From Hydractinia symbiolongicarpus (Eukaryota > Cnidaria > Hydrozoa > Anthoathecata > Hydractiniidae): 64,000 bases of DNA. Within the stretch, counting starts at the first letter, position 1. Each line of letters opens with the position of its first letter. A program made the translations under genes and the position numbers. The notes under the pieces are model-generated. The model made no database searches. It worked only from the letters and a program-made list of their open reading frames with translations, and was not told the DNA's origin. This document shows positions 1 to 11,289 of this stretch, piece after piece. The stretch spans positions 12,710,001 to 12,774,000 of the forward strand of contig NC_079887.1 of assembly GCF_029227915.1 (NCBI RefSeq), written 5' to 3'.

Positions 1-170
1 AATCACATGAAAATATGAAATATTAGTCGTTAGCCCGTGGAAAAATCCACGGGTTCGCCCGTCCTTTTTATACCGCATTGCGTGCGTCTCGCTACCTGCG
101 CAGCTAAGCTACCATTTTGCGTGACAGACGGACGGACGGACAAACGTATACGGGTATTATATAGATGTTG
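1..170. repeat. Short interspersed repeat, related to 57834-57951
   Basis: A segment containing a tagtcg...cccgtgg head, a local hairpin (gtggaaaaatccac), the phrase cgcccgtcctttttatac, a run of acgg units and a tattatatagat tail. The same phrases in the same order recur at 57834-57951 with many substitutions. No coding potential is visible. The head resembles repeat family B (see 59464-60921), so this is probably a short subfamily of it. Confidence 0.55.
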
Positions 171-715
171 GTGTAGCTAGGTGATACAACATTTTTTTGC
201 TAGAGAATTTAAGTTTGTAAAAACATAACTGACTCAGCTTTGATGTTGCGTTGTACATTAAGAAAGAATAGTAGACTCCTGAAAAAATAAAAGAACAACC
301 CTATCTTTGAGCAACTTTTTGTACGTTGTAGCTATAGCTAAGCTAGCTAAAGCAAGGTTGGTAATAGGTTTAGCACGTGATAGATGATGAAAAACCTACT
401 GCAGACGTGCTGATAACAGCTATCTTTATGTATTGGGACTGTTTTTACATTTAGCTAGCTAATAGCTAGCTGAACTTTTCAACGTTTGCAAATTACGATA
501 GGATTAGAGACTTTTTTCCTCCATAAAATGCAATAGCAACATGTTTGTTTGAAATCAGATGCACAAGGAGAAATTCTACAAATATGTATATTTCTGGGCT
601 CCCTATTTTCAAAAGAAATATTTACTTAAATTAATGAATTTATTCAAGAAGAAGAAGAAGGGGTATCTTAGCGTCTCTGAGAAATCTATGAATTTCACAA
701 ATAAATTAACCGTAT
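171..715. other. Intergenic, no gene seen
   Basis: AT-rich sequence with scattered agctagct motifs. The one open frame here (559-777, plus) is lysine-rich, resembles no family and runs over the polymerase fragment at its right end, so I do not call it. Confidence 0.5.
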
Positions 716-2039
716 TCATGCAGAGGCAGGTAAAATCAAGCCATCAACCTTCCACTCATTTTTGCCATCACGGATAACACGTTCACCACCATGACCGCAT
801 AAGGCATGATGGATATGCCTTCCGGTTTGCTTTGACTTGTATTCTACCCATTTTGATGCGTCAAAGCTATACCCTTCATCATAAAGGCCCTTTTCAGCAT
901 ACGTTTGACCTTCCCCCCTTTGTAGATAATCGTCGTCTTGACACCCCCGCATTCGTTCCTTTTATGCCGCGTGAGGTGATTGCTTTTGTAAACAGTTGCT
1001 TGCATACCTCACATTCCCATTTCTGTTGGCCCAGCACGTCTAAATCCTTGATATAGAAACAGTGCCCGTCCAGCATATCAAGATTGATAGTGTCTAAACC
1101 CTTTTTGTACTGCCTTTGACCATAGACGAGTCACCATGGTGCTTTCTCAGAGTTTGTCCTGGGTTTGAAGACTCTGACGTTGATTTTGAATTGTTTGGCA
1201 ACGCCTTCCAGATCCACCAGCCTCGTAGGCCTAACGTCCTTACGCTTAAGCTTAAGGGGCCCGTAGTACTTTCGAGCTAATACAAGAGCTGTTTTCGTTA
1301 GACTTTCTGTTCCCCGTGCCACGTTGGCCCTCTCCATCACACCTAAGCATCTCCAGGACCTTAGGTTGTCAGTTCGTTCTTTTTCCCCGTCCATGGCGTA
1401 GATGCACTACTTTTTTCTCAGCCAGCCCGGAAGAGGGTCGCATCCCAAGAGGTGTTCACGTGTGCTAATCACCTTAATCTGTACGTGATCGGAGATAATT
1501 TTGCTTTCATACGTTCCCCGGGTCTCCGTGGTTCTATTGGGGAGTAAATAAGCCTTATTCCAGAACCCGTGATCCTCCAGATCGAGGCGCTTCATTTCGC
1601 ATTCTTCTACGAACGCTTCAATTTCCGCTATACTTGACAATGATCCGGAACTCTTAGTTTTGTGGTAATCAGACACATCGCCCCCACCCTTGTAAATATG
1701 ACAGCCAAAACTGTACACAACTTTAACGTGCATGTCTATGCGTGGTGTAATTTTTTGGATAATCGCATCCTTTAGAGGTTGGTTTATCTGGATATCTTCC
1801 TCGGGGCCTTAAATATCCCCCACGTAGTCCTCCCTTGCCTCCTGTTCAATCTCGTCGTGAAGCGTTGTACCTCCCGAAATTTGTTCCTTTGCCTTGTTGT
1901 AATAGAATGCAACGGTATCCCGCACATTCTGTAGTCGATCAGCAAGTGCGTCGCGAGTTGCTGCCAATGCTGCAGACACAGTGCTATATAGTTTGCTAAT
2001 TGCATTCCTGAACCAACTCATCTCCTTTCTGATATACAC
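716..2039 (-). pseudogene. Polinton protein-primed DNA polymerase B, N-terminal fragment (lineage A)
   Basis: Read right to left, this is the N-terminal part of a Polinton/Maverick polymerase. It opens with an MSWFRN...LYSTV leader (about 2020) and a coiled region. Next come a VVYSFGCHIYK block and the NLRSWRCL / RLVDLEGVAKQFKI block (about 1200-1350). A Cys-rich finger follows with YIKDLD and CEVCKQLF (about 1000-1080), then HIHHALCGHGGERVI (about 770-820). The same blocks occur in the same order in the polymerase at 6225-9700. It is broken by an in-frame TAG near 1394 and by frameshifts near 1130 and 890. It stops near 716, before any exonuclease or palm motif. The DNA is visibly more GC-rich than its flanks. 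From the family, the intact protein would replicate the element's linear DNA by protein priming; this copy cannot. Confidence 0.75.
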
Positions 2040-2339
2040 ATTTCAACAACGTCCGAGGATTTCTTCGATGTTTGTCACGCTAATGCGCCTGCGTTGATTT
2101 TTAATGAGGGAATTCCCTCATTTTTTGTATGATATCCTTGATATGCATGACTAAGCACCGCATAATAGGGATTTTTCATGCATATCAATAGATTTTTGTG
2201 CAATGAGGCGTGACGAAAAGTTGTGACGTCACAAGTAAAACTGTGTATGATATTTTATATAAGAGTTTGACCGTGTTTTTTGGAAAAATGTGTACATCAT
2301 GACCCCCTAAACTAGCTCGAGTACTGGATAAAAAATTTT

Positions 2340-4060
2340 GTCGTTGAAGTTTAAAGGTATAGTTTACTTGTTTAAGCTTGTGCTTAAACAATACGTATTC
2401 TGTTTTACTTGCATTCAACAATACCTTTTTGGCACTAAGCCATTGCAAAAGAAATTTAAGGTCAGTATTGGGTTTTTCTAAAGGGATTTTAATGATTTAT
2501 TAAAGCAAACCAAGTTGGTGTCATCAGCAAAGTGATGAACCAGGGAGTAGTTCATTGCCACATGTAAATCATTGATGTAAATGAGAAACAAAAGGGGCCT
2601 AGCACATCTCCTTGAGGGACACAATGCCTGATAAATTTGTACGCAGAATTGAATCCATTAATTAAAACGAACTGTAGCCTATTACTTAGATAAGAATGTC
2701 ACAAGTTATGGGGAATTCCAGGTATACCATAATGAAACATTTTTTTCAAAAGATTTTCATCATCAACAGTATCGAAAGCCTTCTGTAGATCAATAAAAAC
2801 ACCACAAGCAAACTGACCAGTATCTAGAACATCCATGATATTTTGGCAAATGTTGTGAAGAGTTTGAAAAGTGAAGTGTTTATTACAAAATCCAAACTGA
2901 TGAGAATATAGAATTTTGTGTTGGGTTGGAAACTGATACACACGCTTGTATATCAATTTTTCAAAAATTTTCTCAATACTCGATAACAAGGAAAATAGTC
3001 TGTAGTTAGTGCAATCAAGTTTGGATACTTTTTGTGTGCAGGAATAACCTTTGCAATTTCCAGTTGAAATGGAAAAACACCAGAGGAAAAAAAGAAGTTG
3101 ATAAGTAAATCCAGGGGTTCAGAAAATTCAAATTTAGGAAGAGATAAAATAGAACCAGGAATACTAAATGGGCCAGATGTCTTTTTAAGGTCGCGAGTAG
3201 AGATACAGGATGTCACGTCATTAAGATCAGTTGGAGACGACAGGAAAGAAGAAACAGGATTTCTATTTGAAAGAAATTGCGAAAAACGTTTATGTGAAGG
3301 AGGAATTTTAGATTTAATAGAGTCAACTATAGACGAAAAATAATCATTTAAAATATTGGAGACGCCACGAGGATCAGAGATTTTATTACCATTCATATTA
3401 AAAAAGGAAGGATAAAAAACGTTTGCAGACCCCACGAGGATCAGAGATTTTATTACCATTCATACTAAAAGAGGGAGGATAAAAAACGTTTGCAGACTTG
3501 ACAGAAATATTAGAGTTAATGCCTTTCCAAACCTTGCGAATATTTTTCAGGTTATTGCTGAAGAAACTAGAATAAAACAGTTTTTTGCGCCTCCTGCACG
3601 AAGTCACAATAAGGTTGCGGTATAGTTTATACCTCTCATGAAGGGAGAATTTAGACAGAGCATCCTTAGCCTTTACGAAACACTTGTAAATGCAGTCACG
3701 TTTGTGGAAGGATTTAATGATGCCATTCCTAGTCCATGGAGTAGAATTACGTTTAATTTGCTTTTTGGTCAATTTCCTTGAGGGGAGATATTGATCCAGA
3801 AGACCTTCCACTCTGCTGAAAAAGTTATTAACAAGGAAGATTCACATCACTAGATTAAATTTGTAAAATATTTACCAAGTTCGTTTCCATTACATCACGA
3901 GAAAAGCGTTTTTGGTTAATGTTTTTTCAATCGCAGACCATTGCATTACATAAATTGGGGAAGAAACAGGATTCTCTTAAAATATCAAAAACTGTGGTAG
4001 GTGGCCAAAGATTGCGGTACAAATATTGCGGAGATAATGTCAAGGTTTGAAGAGTTTGAA
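2340..4060 (-). pseudogene. Non-LTR retrotransposon (Jockey/CR1-like) reverse transcriptase, truncated
   Basis: On the minus strand the order is typical of a LINE ORF2 after the endonuclease. A basic linker comes first (TPWTRNGIIKSFHKRDCIYK, about 3680-3740). It is followed by the palm entry LLSSIEKIFEKLIYKRVY (about 2935-2990), a QFGF block near 2910, and motif A with FIDLQKAFDTVD (about 2770-2810). The VPQGDVLGP motif (about 2600) and a degraded HFADD-like motif C (about 2520) close the RT. The frame is broken by several shifts and stops, including one introduced by an internal 67-bp duplication. No endonuclease domain is visible upstream of about 4060, so the copy is both 5'-truncated and decayed. 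The family copies its RNA by target-primed reverse transcription; this copy is dead. Confidence 0.8.
3364..3497. repeat. 67-bp tandem duplication inside the LINE
   Basis: Two adjacent copies of a 67-bp unit (3364-3430 and 3431-3497), both running from ccacgaggatcagagatt to aacgtttgcagac, with about five substitutions between them. On the minus strand each encodes a peptide containing FSMNGNKISDPRGV or its variant, so the duplication lies within the linker upstream of the RT domain. Confidence 0.85.
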
Positions 4061-4240
4061 AAAATATTGTCAATAATAATATACAAGTTAATTCAACCTC
4101 AAGCTGTAGGGAGGAAACACACCAGATATCATATAGAATTAATAAAAAAATGTAGCATTTGTTTCAGTTCTGGATAGCTAGCTAAATAAGCTAGGAAGAC
4201 AGAAAGGCAGCTTCTTGTCACTCGAGGAGACATTTAAAAG

Positions 4241-4654
4241 CTAACAATGTTGATTACAAATAAGGATACTCGCTACGTACATATCCAGAACTGGTCTTCC
4301 TAAGTTTCTTTTACATATATAAACTTGGCTAGCATGAATTCTCTTCTCTGGGAAGTCATCAACAACAGGATGGTTCGTAATAATATTTAAAAATTCTCTT
4401 CTCCATTTATCCAAAGTCATTGTTAGGAGATGGAATCTTCTATATACTAAATTCTTTATTTCTTCCAGAAAAAAAACAACGATAAATTGAGCAATTTGCG
4501 CAAGACATGTTGTAAGTATATTCAAAATATTACACAAGAACTTCAAACGATGGGGGAAACCCACTAATAATCGGCCATTGTAAAGTTCTTGTGTAATTTT
4601 AAAGGTCTGATCGTAAGCCATATAATTAGCTAAAGGATAAAAAAAATGGGCCAT
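4241..4654 (-). other. Unrecognised open frame, possible transposon remnant
   Basis: A 137-codon minus-strand frame. The C-terminal half reads like real protein (a WRREF segment, then DDFPEKRIHASQVYICKRNL), while the N-terminal half is hydrophobic. I cannot assign a family. It sits between a LINE and a Polinton and may be a transposase or viral remnant, or chance. Confidence 0.2.
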
Positions 4655-6014
4655 CGGTGGCCATCTTTTTTTCTTATGACCTGCTTACGTTAGCAAACTT
4701 CATATGACGAATGTGCTTTATTACCAACTCGCCTGCGAGGCAAGTATTGGTTTCCAACTTGTAACTATGTCCCAAATGGTCAATTGCGACGTCATCAACG
4801 AGCTTTTTTTGTAGAAAAACTGCCATTAAATGGGTCCACATCCACAACCTTTGGGTTTACCCTACGATGCATTAGCCAACTTAGCCATTACGCCTTGAAT
4901 AAAAATATTTCACATGACGATTTAACAGTTGGTGAATTAACACAAAATGATTTATTGATGCGAAATACAAGAGTTTTTTAGAATTTTTGTTTGCGAAATG
5001 ATTTCTCTCAACGAAATAAAGTTGAGTTGTGACTTTTAAAAATATAACCCTTATAAATTCCTCCATTATAAGGTAATTTCGTCTAATAGATAAATATAAA
5101 TAATCAGTAAGTATCATAGCCAAGCATCATATCCCTCACGTCGTGAACAACGGTAAATCAATTTTTTGGGTTTTGTGAAATGACCCCATAAATAAATTAG
5201 AAACATATTGTTGCAGTGATGTGTGATTGACATTGACATGCGAGATCTTGTTTAATTTGATTTTATTGTTCTTCTGCCGAAGTGAATTTTTTCCACGTGC
5301 TTTATCGACTATTATATTGCTTTTCCGTCAATAACTAGCTATATAATATTATTTCTCTAAAGCATTGCCAGAGTGTTATTCCACGTCGGGTATTGTTAAC
5401 TATCGGTATTGTCATTTATTTGTACCTAAAAGTAAAGGTTAAAAAAAGCTATGTAAAAATAATTTTTTACAGAGTGCTCTTGTTGGATAAATAAATTAAA
5501 ATGGAATTAAAAAATTTCCGAATTCCGAGTTTCCGAATTTAAGCATTTTGGGGCATGATGGTAAAAGATTTTTTAAAAGAAAAACTATGTACCTTCACCT
5601 TGTTCTTGTTTCTTGTTGTTCCAAAACATTCGCGTTTCAATTATTTTCAGCTCTCCATGTGATTGCTTATCTTTTGCTGACTTCTATGGAGAATGACAAG
5701 AGATGGAGTGCGATAAAATACATTTCTTGTTTGATAACTTTTTAACTCTGATTGACTTGTATGTAATTTTATAAAGGAATTATAAATATAAACGAAATGT
5801 AAGTGCCGCAGAAACTGTCGAATATCTCGAGCAGATATTCGATATTCATTATCTGCTGAGACATTTGACTTGCGGATAACGACTGCACGAATACCCCAAA
5901 ATATTCCGTCAGACGCTGCCGCCTGGGATGCGTGATAATAATGAATACGCATTTTGGGGGGGGAACTGATTCCTTTAAAAGCGGAGAGAATTGTAGATAA
6001 ATAAACCGGTCATG
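4655..6014. other. Intergenic with a fragment of repeat family B
   Basis: No gene is visible. Positions about 5268-5320 match, in reverse orientation, the head of repeat family B (the complement of tagtcgataa...cgtgga...ttcac...gcagaagaacaat). A short repeated phrase, ttccgaattccgagtttccgaattt, lies at 5514-5540. Confidence 0.5.
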
Positions 6015-6152
6015 CTTTGTTGCAAGCCACATGTTTTTTTAATACAATAACATATTTGGCCAGTTAAGCTAGTAGTAGGTGAGAGTCAAAATACCCGGAT
6101 TTTTTATTTATGATCGACGACTCATTTTCGAACGGAAAATTTACGACAGAAT
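6015..6152 (+). repeat. Polinton left terminal inverted repeat
   Basis: The core agtagtaggtgaga-tcaaaatacccgg at 6071-6100 and the following segment to 6152 match the reverse complement of 18028-18120 with few differences. Matching continues outward more weakly to about 6015 (tttgttgcaa). The exact outer end and the 6-bp target duplication expected of Polintons could not be fixed. Confidence 0.85.
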
Positions 6153-6224
6153 CAACCATAAATTGTGACGCGATTGCGAGAACACACAGGTCCTTTAAAT
6201 CGCCTAAAATCTAAAATGTGTCTC

Positions 6225-9200
6225 CTAGTATAAAGTATCTGTATGAATACCACCAGCCACCACTATTCGTTTGTCGTAATAAGCACTTAATCCTAACTTG
6301 ATTTGTGTGTAAGTTACAATTGTGTTGTTATTAACTCTGAAGCCTGTATTTTTAGCTTTGTCTTTATGACCGTCTAAAGCATTTTTATATCTATCCCATG
6401 ACATGTCATTTTGCTTCTTTGAAAGACCTTTAAAACTAAATTTAGCTTTCATTGGTTACACTTCGATTTAAGGCAATCATTTTTGCTCCTTTGAATTCAT
6501 CTTTGAATAGTCCTGGGAGACGATCATGGTATGTTGATGTCGATAAGAATTCCCTTTTAGCTTGAAAGTATCTCCTAGTTGTTTTGTACCTACATACTTT
6601 GAATGTAGTATTTTAATTAAAACGTGAAGTTTTTTAGCAGCCTCAGACATTCGGGTGTTGTTTTCAATAATAGCATTTGCATAGGAAACTCTTTTAGTTT
6701 TTGGATAGTAGCATTAACTAGAGCTGAATCGTTTTCTTTAAAAGCTTTGCGTAGCTTGGTTACAACACCTTCGATATCTCCATCTCTTCCTGCGTTACTT
6801 ACCTCTTTTGGAAACCATTTGAAAGGTCTTCCTGATACGTATTTTAAAAGCTTGTGTACAATCTTCACTATTAGACTGTGGTTGAGATACCACTTCAGCA
6901 TGGGTGTGTAAAACAAAATTTTTTCAGCCTTGCAAACTCCCAACAATTTTTTGGTACATTGTTTCATATGTTCGGAAAAAAGCTCTTGGGGGATAGTGTC
7001 AACAACGAACAGAGGTGAAAACTCTTCACATTTTTCTTTAAGATAGTCTGGAACCTGGATATCAACTTGACAGAAACCAAACAGCTCATCGGACAGAACA
7101 CTTTTACATACATTATCGATATACTCTTGGTTGGTAGGTTCTTCTACTTCAACATACTCTTCTTTCCTGCAAGGTATTTCTTGTCCAGAACAATATAGAC
7201 ACAAGTTGTTTGCATCAAAAACAATAACAGACTGTGACGTTTTTGCATCTTTGTATTTATGAGGTCGAATCTTTGAGATATCCTTTTCAGCATATCAGGT
7301 AAACACAATACTAGGACCTCCAACCATACCCGTTTTCAACAGGTCATAGGCTTTGCTTTTAGGACCTAAAGTACACTCTTTCCTCACCAAGGAGCACTTT
7401 TTACAAGACATTTTATAGCAAGTCTCATCACATTTGTGAAAGCAAGGTTGTCCCGGAGCGTACAAGTCAGACTCGTCTTTCGTCTTCATTTTCAAAACTT
7501 TGTTCAGGACATACGTCATCGAGATACCAGGGATGGACACAGCATCTTTTAACATATCAATTTTAACTGGGTAATATTGCTCCCGGGTCTTTTCCAAAGC
7601 TTCTAGAAAAGGCACAACGTCAGCTATGCTATACTCACTCAACCAATCCATCATTGTAACACAACCTCGATTTTTAAACTCAGTCTTAAATTCTTTATAT
7701 TCTTAAGGAGACACTGTGATCTTCTTCTGTAGACTCGAGTAAAAGTCTTTATATTCTACAAGACCTACACGAAAGAGCTTTACATAGCTATATAGCCATT
7801 TGTAAGGAAAGACAAGTTTTTGTACTTCACAGTTGTTTGCTTCACACCACCCATCGAAAGAGAGACCTTAAGCTAGGTAAAACATAACATCTATAAACTT
7901 GAAATATTTTGTTGTAAGGAACATGTAACTATTCTCCTTTTTGGCAACTGAAATTTCTCCCGCTTTCTTGGTCATGTGTTTAAAAAAATATTCCTTAATC
8001 ATATTTATATCATATTTGCCGCTATTAAATCCTAAAACCGGTACTTGATTACACCACTTCTCATATTGTTCATAAATTTTTTTGGGTATAGAATCTTCGT
8101 CAGGCAACGGGGGTATTCTTCGGATACTTTTTCAACAATGTCCTTCTCCAGTATTCTAAATCTCCAATAAAGTCTTTGATTAGCTCTTCTGGGTTTGGGT
8201 TTACAAGAGAGGTAGGTTTGTTTGAAAGATTATCAGTGATAGCAACGCTAACTGTGAATGTTTTGCATTGAAACTCAGGTCGTCAGTCATCTGGCAGGAG
8301 AGACTGTGAAGTAACGCCTCGAAATCAAACACAATAAAGTAGGGGTAGAGGATAAGCTTATTTTCAAGCTTTAGTTTACATAATTTATGTTTTTCACACT
8401 CCCACGCCGACACAACCTCAAAACCTAAACTTTTAATCTGTTCTTTTATAGCTAGTGTTTCTTGATATCTTTGTTTATCTCTCTCTGTTGTCTTAGAACC
8501 TAGACAAGAACATCCATGCCATTTACAACCATAAAATTAATACACAGTTTTGCTTTCAGACTCATAACCATCAACATGAATCTCTTTCTTACGTATTTTT
8601 ACAAAAAGCTCGCCACCATCCCACAAAAAGCGTGATGAATGTGATTCCCCATATCCTCAGTCCATCTACAGCCAACATAGCTGAATTGCGCATTTCCTCC
8701 ATAGAATACCTTTGCAGTGCTATTCATAATGTGTTTGAACTTTTCCCCTTTGCATATCAATTTAGTTTTTCCTCCTGAACAGACGTTTTCTGTCATGTGT
8801 CTATTGTAATTATTATGGCGATTGAATCTCTGTTTACATCCAGCACATTCCCAATGTTCTGTTAGCCCTTCAAGGTCCTTTATGTAGAAGCAATAGCCTT
8901 CAAAAATTCCAATGTCCACACAAGGTAAGCTCTTTTTAAACTGATTCTTGCCAAACACTAGCGTCCATACCCTTGGATTCTTGGGCTCGTATAGTCGGAT
9001 ATTTACTTTAAACATTTTGGCTATACCCTCAAAATCAACCAGTTTAGTTCTTCGCACCTCTCCAACCTTGAGTTTTGGTTCATCATAAAAATCACGATCT
9101 AATTTTAAAACCTATCTTTTACTATCTTCAGCTGGTCGTTTTTGCATTGTCCCGGTACCTAAAGTAGATAGCAAGACACCTCCAAACACACAGATTGTCG

Positions 9201-9700
9201 TTTTTATTATTAATAGCGTGAATATATTTTTTATTACGTAACCATTGAGGCAGTAGACCACACCCCATTAAAGGTTCATTGCAATGTATGATAATTCTAG
9301 TAAATTCAACCCCACCTTGATAAACACCGTAGCAATAACGTGTGTTGGGGGTAGGTGAGCTTTACTCCACACACCTGTAAAGGTCCCCTCTCCAGGTAGT
9401 TTTTTTTTCATAGTTTACAATTTCTCCAATCCTCCTATAAATTCGAGCTGTAAAACTGTAAACAATCTTGAAACGCATTTCAATATCTTGTTTAATTCGG
9501 TTGAAAATCATTCTTGATAGGTCATTATTCAAATTGTAAGTAACCTCATATCGGTTTGTTCTTGGATGGTTTTTAATTAAGTTGATTTGTGGTCGTTCGT
9601 TTATTTCTCGAACAACATCATTATAGCGTCTATTCTGTTCTTCATAGATCAAATCCACAATTGTATTATTCCCCCCTTAACTATTTTATACAATTCCATA
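6225..9700 (-). pseudogene. Polinton protein-primed DNA polymerase B (lineage B), broken, catalytic motifs missing
   Basis: From right to left the remnant shows an N-terminal VVREINERP...KIVYSF block (about 9360-9658), an NEPLMGCGLLPQWLRNKK block (about 9255-9285), and the RTKLVDFEGIAKMFKVNI block (about 9000-9055). A C2H2-like finger follows (CAGCKQRFNRHNNYNRH, about 8795-8855), then HIHHAFCG (8630), ExoI VFDFEALL (about 8320), ExoII VLGFNSGKYDINMI (about 8000-8040), ExoIII WLSEYSIADVVPFLEA (about 7600-7645) and palm motif A VFDANNLCLY (about 7200-7230). The C-terminus is present too (KGLSKKQNDMSWDRY; KLGLSAYYDKR, 6260-6440). Motif B (NSxYG) and motif C (DTDS) are absent: the expected place (about 6610-6790) instead holds a TFIIS-N-like stretch. 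Many stops and frameshifts. The family replicates the element by protein priming; this copy is dead. Confidence 0.85.
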
Positions 9701-9751
9701 ACCTTATCTCTAAAGGTCTTGAAGTATCCACTTTGTCTTTAATAGTTTTAG

Positions 9752-10529
9752 CTTGGAGGAAAGAATACGGAAGGAGAAACAACTCTTTTAATTCTATTGA
9801 AACACTGCGTGAGGTTCTAGCAGGTGTCTGTATAGAAACTTAATTTGAAATTTTGGCGGTTGTGTGACTAAATTATTCGTGAATAACAATTCGCAACTAT
9901 GATTGGTTATAAAAACAATTAGATAATTTGATGATGAATTTGATAATATTATCAAAACAAGAAGCCATATTGAAATCGGTAAAATTTCTTTTGTTTTTAT
10001 GTTAACATAATTAGCGAGGTAGCACTTGCTCGACATTTTTGTAAACAAAAAGAAAAAGTTTATATCTCGTTTTAAAACGACGTTCTGTTATAAGAAGTTA
10101 TTTCTTTAGTTAGAATAAACATTAATCCAGCACACATTTTGTCGGCACTCGTCCGGCGCATATCTATCTATATTGTTTTTCATGATCAAAGTGGTATACT
10201 CAAGCCTGCAAAAAATAGGTTAATATCATGGTTAAACGCTTATTTCCAAACGTATTGTTGAAGTTTTTAACAGCAATGTTTACCGACTTATAATAGGCAC
10301 ACTTTCCACACAATAATCACGTGCCTTCAGCGTGTTACAGTCAGATTTCAATAGAAAAAAGTTAGCCCCTATTAAAGGAGAATATGGAATTTGATCATTT
10401 TTTTGCGAAAAAGACTCGGTCGAGCACCTCACGCACTGATTCTTTTGAAATTAAAAACAATAGAAAATTCAATACATTTAAAGCGTACAGAAATGAAGTT
10501 GTTTCTCCTTGCGTATTCTTTCCTCCAAG
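9752..10529. mobile_element. 778-bp nonautonomous TIR transposon nested in the Polinton
   Basis: Both ends carry cttggaggaaagaatacg followed by aaggagaaacaact with a single mismatch, in inverted orientation. Further subterminal similarity (tgcgtgaggt) lies inside each end. The element is flanked by a perfect 7-bp direct repeat gttttag (9745-9751 and 10530-10536). The surrounding Polinton reading frame resumes across the insertion (a GNHVPK peptide on one side, KTIKDKV on the other), which confirms it as a secondary insertion. No transposase is present; the interior is AT-rich. The superfamily is not clear from a 7-bp duplication. Confidence 0.85.
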
Positions 10530-10536
10530 GTTTTAG

Positions 10537-10861
10537 GTACATGGTTTCCTAACCAGTCCCTCCATTCATTCAATTCGCTCTTTACCTGAGGTCTACTTTT
10601 AATCATTTCTTGCTGTTCAAATAAATCCATGTCTTGTGGACTATGAATAATTTTAAGAGGGCGGACAGGATGATATTATTTAGTTCTTGGTGGGCGAGCT
10701 GGAATAGGTTTGTTATACATTATCGGTCTACGAGCGGTCATACGATCACTCGCTTCTAATAATTCAATCCACTCAGCTTTTCTAAGTTTTGAATAGCCCC
10801 TAAGGCCATGCTCTTTCGCAATAGACTTTAATTCTACATCTTTTAAATTCCTAAAACTCAT
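10537..10861 (-). pseudogene. Polinton ORF with N-terminal SAP/Rho-N-like domain
   Basis: A 61-codon frame starting at 10861 encodes a small helix-extended-helix domain (LKSIAKEHGLRGYSKL, then KAEWIELLEA) like the SAP/Rho-N DNA- or RNA-binding fold. After its stop (10676) the text continues with DLFEQQEMIKSRPQV and LNEWRDWLGNHVPK (about 10540-10625). That second segment belongs to the leader of the polymerase ORF in cnidarian Polintons as I recall them. It is then cut by the 778-bp insertion. I infer one ancestral ORF feeding into the polymerase N-terminus; the role of the SAP-like head is unknown, probably nucleic-acid binding. Confidence 0.6.
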
Positions 10862-11005
10862 TTATCTTATTATATAAAATATTTTTAAGTAGTTTTATTA
10901 TCATTTTTATTATTTAAATATGTTTAATTATGTAACCAGAAGTAGTTTATTTTTTCTTATAGCATATTATTTGCCGAGATATTTTTCTCCATTCTTTTTT
11001 ATCCA

Positions 11006-11191
11006 TTATAAATGATATTTGCTAGATAACCGTTTTGTGTCTTGGTCAAGAACAAAAGTTGGATCTTTGTCATTTTTTTCAAGCATCTCGATCATTTTTG
11101 TTTTACCCATCAGATAGCAATATTCAATCTTTCGAGAGGCACAAAGTTTTCTCAAAGATTGAACATCCATTGACTTGTCACTTGTTTGCAT
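11006..11191 (-). CDS. Small SAP-like Polinton protein
   Basis: A 61-codon frame with the layout VQSLRKLCASRKIEYCYLM then GKTKMIEMLEKND, again resembling a short SAP/Rho-N-type helix-loop-helix. It lies between the other SAP-like ORF and the VLTF3-like gene, on the same strand. It may be an intact small protein or the tail of a broken longer one. Function inferred only as nucleic-acid binding. Confidence 0.4.
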   Translation of the reverse strand: MQTSDKSMDVQSLRKLCASRKIEYCYLMGKTKMIEMLEKNDKDPTFVLDQDTKRLSSKYHL

Positions 11192-11289
11192 CTTATTACA
11201 TATAATATATATTTCTTTAAGTCATCTTTAATTGTAATCGAAAACTAACGTGTGTTACTTACATACGTTAGTACTAGATTCTCCCTGGT

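Noticed and set aside
9794-10048. 84-codon minus-strand hydrophobic frame
   Set aside because: Lies wholly within the 778-bp nonautonomous transposon and has no family features.
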